Part shown: in pieces, positions 48,861 through 52,825 of the stretch | Numbering within the stretch: position 1 is the first letter of the stretch | How the letters are laid out: each line of letters begins with the position of its first letter | NCBI GenBank assembly: GCA_903907985.1 | Contig: CAIVQG010000020.1 | Span: 1-52,825 of the forward strand | Reading direction: 5' to 3' | From: an uncultured delta proteobacterium | Lineage (GTDB): Bacteria > Desulfobacterota > Syntrophia > Syntrophales > Smithellaceae | Length of the DNA: 52,825 nt | Program-made: the position numbers and the translations under genes | Notes under the pieces: generated by a model | What the model was told of the DNA's origin: nothing | Databases searched by the model: none | Seen by the model: the letters and a program-made list of their open reading frames with translations, nothing else

Positions 48861-50708
48861 CTATTCAATTACAGTAATATTTGTATCGATATTTTGCATT
48901 ATTTGTTGAGGAACACATAATTCCTGTTCTAATAATTTGCTATATTGATATGCTTTTAACTCTGCGTTTACTATTTTCAGGGGTATATCTGGAAGGTATT
49001 TGTTATTCGCTTTTTCTTCGCCGCGTAAATATTTAAGCAATAAAAGGGTTGCAGCTAATGTGCCTGTTGCCATAATTCCTCCGCAAAACATTGCTATGCG
49101 TTTTGTTCGCGCCCAAGGCACATTATAAATTGCTAAGACACCAACATTCGCGGCGGATTGTTCCGTATATCTTTTTCCTTTTCTACCTAAAATATTACAA
49201 GATTCATATGGCGTCGTGTACCCAACACCATAATTTTCTATGGATTTAGACTGATTTAATAAAATCTTAGTCATAATATTTATATCGGCTGTTGCTAACA
49301 AGAGCAAATTTGCGTTTATGGGACTCAGTGGATCTGAGGATTCTTTTGAGGTTGGATTATTCTTGGCGTCCATGTATATTTCGTAATAATCAATATCCAG
49401 CATGCTTTTAAGGCTTATCCCATTTAGACCTCCCTGCCGCGCAATCTTTTCAATCTCAATTATAATTTCATGTGTGTAAAGGGCATCACTGATGAGAGCC
49501 AAATGGCCACTTGTTGCATCTTTATGCCTGCCACTGGGAAGGATAACGACAAGGGGGACGGTTTGTGTTTGTTTGTCGCTCACTGAAGCCCAGAAATTAT
49601 GATCTGATAATTCATGCATGCTTATTACGGCTTTTTTTTCTTCGGACGTCGCGCTTATTAATGATCCGCCTTTTTTCTGAGGAGAATGACTTGTATCTGG
49701 TGATTTTTTGTCTCCGAAATCTTCCGTGGAAACGCTATCTATAAGTCCGAGATGCATTAGCACATCTTCCAGTCTATTGAAAAAATGAAACACGACGCCG
49801 GATTTTTTAATGGTTTTGCCTGCGCATTCCGGCCGGTTTTCTTCAGCGACAAAACAGGCCTTCATTCGCTGGTCTCCGGCTATACTGATTTTCTGTTCCA
49901 GATCGCCTACACCTTTAAGATAGCCGTTGAGGGTAATGCCGGCAGAAAACAATACATTTCTGTCGACGGGTTTCCCTATCACGGCAGAAACAATAGCAAC
50001 AAACACGGCTAGAGCAAGGCTATCCGCTTCATAAAGATAACCACTGCCGACCTTGTAATTGATTTCCACGCGAATAGTTTTTTCCGAAAGATGGAAAGGC
50101 TGCAGTAATGGATATAAATCAAACATATCCGTCAAGAGCTCTTCCAATAAGTCTGTAGGCGGAGAAATCTTGATTTCTATACCATCTTTCTTTACAGTTT
50201 TGACTTCTCTGGCCAGTATCTGTAATTTGCTTTTGGCTTCCACTGAGTCGCTGACTATGGCAATACATTCCAGCAGTGCGCCCTGTCCGGTTTCTCTATC
50301 CACAGCCACCCCATAGGCAACCCCTTTAACATCCGGCCGTCTGGACGGCGATGCGGCAAGTGGGAGATATTCCTGAGGCACAGCATAGCGGTGCCTGATT
50401 TCGTCGCTATGCGGAATTTTAACTATATTACTAGATTCTCGGAAAGCCGTCATTGCAATATCTTTGAGTCGTAAATTCTCCATCTCATATTGCGCCTGTG
50501 CCAAACCATATAAACAAACATCACAATGGCTGATATGATGTCCAAAAGCTTGTTTTTCTATTTCATTTACATTATCGGCAAGATAATGTTTAATTTGATT
50601 ATAGCTGTAGGCTTTGCACACAGCTGCACTCCCGTCTTTATTCAACGGCGGCTTCATAGAATTAGACGCCGTCTCAACTGTCATTTTTAAAAGGTCATTC
50701 TTTTTCAT
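48861..50708 (-). CDS. Zinc-finger anti-sigma/Lon-protease-like membrane fusion
   Basis: With the ATG at 50708 (AGGT upstream) the product has 615 residues. An N-terminal zf-HC2-type segment (QAFGHHISHCDVCLYGLAQA, HxxxCxxC) is typical of anti-sigma factors. Residues about 125-330 look like a Lon (S16) protease domain: GVAVDRETGQGALLECIAI, the serine in YEADSLALAVFVAIVSA, and the lysine in GYLKGVGDLEQKISIAGDQR followed by ACFVAEENRPE. The middle 350-520 region is unassigned. A TM segment lies near 540-560 (IAMFCGGIMATGTLAATLLL) with a C-terminal tail outside. It follows the sigma-factor gene by 54 bp. I infer a self-processing anti-sigma factor, which would be new as a single chain as far as I know. 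Confidence 0.72.
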   Translation of the reverse strand: MKKNDLLKMTVETASNSMKPPLNKDGSAAVCKAYSYNQIKHYLADNVNEIEKQAFGHHISHCDVCLYGLAQAQYEMENLRLKDIAMTAFRESSNIVKIPHSDEIRHRYAVPQEYLPLAASPSRRPDVKGVAYGVAVDRETGQGALLECIAIVSDSVEAKSKLQILAREVKTVKKDGIEIKISPPTDLLEELLTDMFDLYPLLQPFHLSEKTIRVEINYKVGSGYLYEADSLALAVFVAIVSAVIGKPVDRNVLFSAGITLNGYLKGVGDLEQKISIAGDQRMKACFVAEENRPECAGKTIKKSGVVFHFFNRLEDVLMHLGLIDSVSTEDFGDKKSPDTSHSPQKKGGSLISATSEEKKAVISMHELSDHNFWASVSDKQTQTVPLVVILPSGRHKDATSGHLALISDALYTHEIIIEIEKIARQGGLNGISLKSMLDIDYYEIYMDAKNNPTSKESSDPLSPINANLLLLATADINIMTKILLNQSKSIENYGVGYTTPYESCNILGRKGKRYTEQSAANVGVLAIYNVPWARTKRIAMFCGGIMATGTLAATLLLLKYLRGEEKANNKYLPDIPLKIVNAELKAYQYSKLLEQELCVPQQIMQNIDTNITVIE

Positions 50709-50762
50709 AATGAGACCTGCCATAATAATAAACGTTTAAATGTAGAAAAATACACACCGCTT

Positions 50763-51752
50763 TTAAACATAAAAACCCTTTTCTTCCAATGATGCCCGCA
50801 ATTGTTTTCTAACTCGAAATAAAAATGTGCTTATATGCTGTGCATGCTTCTCTGAAATACCGATCAAATCAGCAATCTCTTCATTGGATGGCCGGCAAAT
50901 CTGCTTAGCCTCTGCCAAATGCTCGATACGAATTCTGTCTTTCTCTTCTATCTTTTTCCTGAGCACACTAATCTTTTCCGCAATGGAAGCATCGTCGGGC
51001 CTGAAAATCTTTTTTATTTCCTTCTCCATCTGCTTCATCTGGAGAAATAATGCATCCGCTCTTTCTCCGGCATTTTTTTTCTTTTCCAGTTTAAGATCAA
51101 GATTCTTACGTATCTTTTTCAGCTTATCTTTTATTTCATCCGGCGTATATTTACCAAACTCTTTTGATAATGCCGATATTTCTTCATTATTCAAATAATC
51201 TTCCGCAATTATGGAAAGCCGCAATGCCCATTTATATTTATGATTATCAATTTGCCCCATCTCTTTATATGTTTCATTAAGGGCTTGCATTATTTCCTTT
51301 TTGTCTTGCAGGACATCAATAGAATTATGTGCCAACTGATTCTCAACATCATCATAGCTGTCAGAATCACCCATACCATCAATTTCACCGGATTTATCTT
51401 TCCGAGCAAACCAATCGCGGGTATCATTGTGCGCTATTATCCATAGCCATGAATATATACCGCTCAGGTCTTTGCATAGAGCAAGCTTATTATTCTTATA
51501 AAATTTATCTACTATTGTTTTAAATATGTTTTCGACGTTATCGATATCTTGGGCGAGTTCCGGATGCGGTGTGCGGTGTAATGTTTGTTTTATAGCTTTT
51601 TTAATGGTGGGGATAAATAGTGTCCAGAATTCTTCCCAGGATTTTTCGTCATTCCGGAGACAACCGGTTACAACATTTTTTATATACTCCAGTTTCTCTG
51701 GCGTTATCGGAACGATGACTTTTTTTTCTTCTATTTTTTCGCACATTTGCAT
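50763..51752 (-). CDS. Divergent ECF-like sigma factor with a long central insertion
   Basis: The ATG at 51752 gives 329 residues. Region 2-like helices lie at about 30-125 (NDEKSWEEFWTLFIPTIKKA, FKTIVDKFYKNNKLALCKD, IYSWLWIIAHNDTRDWFARK). Region 4 is at the C-terminus with a helix-turn-helix (SNEEIADLIGISEKHAQHIS, then FLFRVRKQLRASLEEKG). Between them are about 150 residues rich in charged helix (DEIKDKLKKIRKNLDLKLEK), far longer than the ECF linker. It is upstream of the zinc-finger/Lon gene, as expected for a sigma/anti-sigma pair, and is the first gene next to the tRNA end of the island. It probably drives island promoters. Confidence 0.78.
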   Translation of the reverse strand: MQMCEKIEEKKVIVPITPEKLEYIKNVVTGCLRNDEKSWEEFWTLFIPTIKKAIKQTLHRTPHPELAQDIDNVENIFKTIVDKFYKNNKLALCKDLSGIYSWLWIIAHNDTRDWFARKDKSGEIDGMGDSDSYDDVENQLAHNSIDVLQDKKEIMQALNETYKEMGQIDNHKYKWALRLSIIAEDYLNNEEISALSKEFGKYTPDEIKDKLKKIRKNLDLKLEKKKNAGERADALFLQMKQMEKEIKKIFRPDDASIAEKISVLRKKIEEKDRIRIEHLAEAKQICRPSNEEIADLIGISEKHAQHISTFLFRVRKQLRASLEEKGFYV

Positions 51753-52327
51753 TTTCAATTCAAATAGGTGGAATATTATAAAAAAGTCACTATTATTTAT
51801 GTAATCAGCAGTTTGTTAGATTACAAAAAAAAGGAATAAACTCAAGCCTTTTTTAATGATTTGCCGTAACTATTAAAACGAAAAAGATAGACTTGATATC
51901 TTACAGCAAATTATTGTTACTATATATTTCTTTATTACTAATTTTTATTCATTATAAACTCACCGTTATAGCATTTCATAACCTCTACATTATTTATTTA
52001 ACTTTCAATAAAAATAGCTTTGTTCGAATCAACCTTGCAAGTCCAAACTCATTCCCATCTGAGAAGGTTTATGATACCGATATCGTAAGAGTTATTGAAC
52101 AAAGCAGCGGGAATAAGATCTAATCGGAAACTCATACCCTATGGCATTAGGTGAAATGCAGATTCGCCCCTCTCATTTTACCCCGGCGTAGCAAGGTAGA
52201 TCATACCAATTGATAATTTGTTAGAACACACAGTGAAAAATATCGTTCAGGATTTATAGCATGATACCATTATTGAATATTAATAGTCTAAATCATTCTA
52301 ACTATATGAGCAGTCATAAAATATATT

Positions 52328-52384
52328 GAGATTGAACCGATAACCTACTGACTTAATGGTCAGTTGCTCTACGTTCTTTACCAT
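52328..52384 (-). pseudogene. Degenerate tRNA-Lys-like remnant
   Basis: The minus strand contains GTAGAGCAACTGA, an intact anticodon stem ACTGA/TCAGT with an enlarged 8-nt loop (CCATTAAG), then AGGTTATCGGTTCAA. This is a close relative of the tRNA-Lys sequence 120 bp away, with the acceptor arm lost and the D arm eroded. It may be the trace of an older attachment site or of a tRNA piece carried by the element. Confidence 0.6.
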
Positions 52385-52467
52385 TAATATCATATATATG
52401 TATTCATTTATTTCATTTTGTGTGACGTTGTGTCACTTTTTAGTCTATTTTTTACCTAGATACAAAA

Positions 52468-52498
52468 AAGCCGTATCGCTAAACATGCGAAACGGCTT
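52468..52498 (-). terminator. Terminator after tRNA-Lys
   Basis: AAGCCGT (52468-52474) pairs with ACGGCTT (52492-52498), extended by TCGC/GCGA inside; on the minus strand a T run (52463-52469 complement) follows. It ends the Arg-His-Arg-Lys tRNA transcript just inside the island, a replacement for the displaced terminator at 10856-10897. Confidence 0.75.
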
Positions 52499-52502
52499 AT
52501 GT

Positions 52503-52549
52503 TTTGGTGAGCCCTGTCGGGGTCGAACCGACAACCTACTGATTAAGAG
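52503..52549 (-). repeat. Right attachment repeat inside intact tRNA-Lys
   Basis: Identical over 47 bp to 10899-10945. This copy is part of the complete tRNA-Lys gene, so crossover anywhere within the repeat would keep the tRNA functional. Confidence 0.88.
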
Positions 52550-52580
52550 TCAGTTGCTCTACCAGCTGAGCTAAGGGCCC
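52505..52580 (-). tRNA. tRNA-Lys (anticodon CTT)
   Basis: A complete cloverleaf with encoded CCA: acceptor GGGCCCT pairs with AGGGCTC, the anticodon stem ACTGA/TCAGT carries the loop CTCTTAA (anticodon CTT), and the T arm is GTCGG-TTCGACC-CCGAC. It is the last tRNA of the cluster and the island's integration site. Confidence 0.95.
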
Positions 52581-52598
52581 TTTTCCTTTTTTGTTTTC

Positions 52599-52675
52599 TG
52601 GTACGCCCGGCAGGATTTGAACCTGCGACCAACAGATTCGAAGTCTGCGACTCTATCCAGCTGAGCTACGGGCGC
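52599..52675 (-). tRNA. tRNA-Arg (anticodon TCG)
   Basis: Complete cloverleaf with encoded CCA; anticodon stem GCAGA/TCTGT with loop CTTCGAA gives TCG. Acceptor GCGCCCG pairs with CGGGCGT. It lies 18 bp upstream of tRNA-Lys. Confidence 0.95.
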
Positions 52676-52685
52676 AAAATATATA

Positions 52686-52763
52686 TGGGGTGAGTGAAGG
52701 GACTTGAACCCTCGGCCTCCGGGGCCACAACCCGGCACTCTAACCAACTGAGCTACACCCACC
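52686..52763 (-). tRNA. tRNA-His (anticodon GTG)
   Basis: Anticodon stem CCGGG/CCCGG with loop TTGTGGC gives GTG. The extra G at position -1 (52763) opposite C73 is present, as required for tRNA-His identity. CCA is encoded. It lies 10 bp upstream of tRNA-Arg(TCG). Confidence 0.95.
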
Positions 52764-52773
52764 ATTTTCGCCT

Positions 52774-52825
52774 TGGTGCGCCTGGAGGGATTCGAACTCT
52801 CGGCCCACGGATTAGAAGTCCGTTG
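52774..52825 (-). tRNA. tRNA-Arg (anticodon TCT), partial at window edge
   Basis: The 3' half is present: anticodon loop CTTCTAA (TCT), T arm GAGAG-TTCGAAT-CCCTC with one mismatch or wobble, acceptor 3' strand and CCA. The 5' part lies beyond the window. Confidence 0.88.

Larger units (their letters stand above)
10946..52502. mobile_element. Genomic island of about 41.6 kb at tRNA-Lys, no integrase seen
   Basis: The segment is bounded by 47-bp direct repeats of the tRNA-Lys 3' end and carries almost only accessory genes: TIR, NACHT-WD40, SLOG, RyR, macro, CYTH, PP2C, TraG-like ATPase, its own sigma factor and many unknowns. Parts (30.5-37.7 kb and 48-52.5 kb) are visibly richer in A+T than the flanks, suggesting assembly from several sources. 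No tyrosine or serine recombinase, transposase or relaxase frame is recognisable, so it may be immobile now or mobilised in trans. Genes run almost entirely on the minus strand; only the PP2C gene is on the plus strand. Confidence 0.75.
51753..52502. other. AT-rich intergenic end of the island
   Basis: The 750 bp are AT-rich. A 76-codon plus-strand frame (51893-52123) has no ribosome site and I do not regard it as a gene, though its end (VYDTDIVRVIEQSSGNKI) reads protein-like. The region also holds the degenerate tRNA-like element at 52328-52384 and the tRNA-Lys terminator. The promoter of the sigma-factor gene must lie near 51760-51850, but no clear hexamers stand out. Confidence 0.5.

Noticed and set aside
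51893-52123. 76-codon plus-strand frame near the right border
   Set aside because: No ribosome site, AT-rich start with low-complexity hydrophobic residues, and no family resemblance; the protein-like end is too little to support a gene.

Overview
The window reads as a chromosomal segment of an anaerobic, probably deltaproteobacterial (Desulfobacterota, perhaps Syntrophales-like) bacterium. The placement is an inference from core-type genes: a formate dehydrogenase accessory protein (fdhD-like), a TupABC-type tungstate/molybdate importer with a dedicated oxyanion-sensing regulator, a thiolase, an acyl-CoA thioesterase and the wreck of an acyl-CoA ligase. This is the gene set of a formate- and acyl-CoA-metabolising anaerobe.

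Layout. Positions 1-10.9 kb are ordinary chromosome: porin-like gene (partial), fdhD, an ABC-F ATPase behind a hairpin leader, a double-hotdog thioesterase, the tup operon (regulator, two periplasmic binding proteins, permease, ATPase) and a thiolase followed by a decayed acyl-CoA ligase end. A 47-bp perfect direct repeat made of the 3' part of tRNA-Lys(CTT) occurs at 10899-10945 and again at 52503-52549, inside the intact tRNA-Lys gene. The 41.6 kb between them is therefore best read as a genomic island integrated at the 3' end of tRNA-Lys, the last gene of an Arg-His-Arg-Lys tRNA cluster on the minus strand. I see no integrase, relaxase or transposase in the island.

The island is a mosaic of conflict, signalling and envelope modules. 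(a) 11-20 kb: a stand-alone DnaB-type ATPase domain, a receiver-like (cREC-type) protein, a methyltransferase, a hotdog thioesterase and an orphan LuxR helix-turn-helix ORF, the last three each preceded by a copy of a ~71-bp repeat; then a large helical-repeat protein and several small unknown genes. (b) 20-30 kb: a compact operon with a TraG/HerA-like pump ATPase, a FtsW/RodA-type SEDS membrane protein, a FlgO/CsgG-like secreted protein, a vWA protein, two other membrane proteins, a TPR-like protein, a macro domain and a CYTH (class IV cyclase-like) protein, with a PP2C phosphatase converging on it. (c) 30.5-36.2 kb, AT-rich: radical SAM enzyme, two ROK sugar kinases flanking a glucose-dehydrogenase-like enzyme, and a tandem-TIR protein. 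(d) 36.5-47.9 kb: a TIR fusion gene broken by two in-frame stops, a giant TIR-NACHT-WD40 sensor with 17 near-identical WD40 units, a SLOG-like membrane protein, a RyR-domain protein and a two-TM/TrkA-N/RyR protein. (e) 48-51.8 kb: a methyltransferase, a zinc-finger/Lon-protease/TM fusion and a divergent sigma factor that could be the island's own switch.

The genes of (b), (c) and (d)+(e) look like three separate candidate systems. The envelope/pump operon in (b), the sugar-kinase/TIR set in (c) and the sigma/anti-sigma-Lon switch in (e) are the ones I would examine first. All functional pairings are inferred from domains and gene order; no searches could be run.
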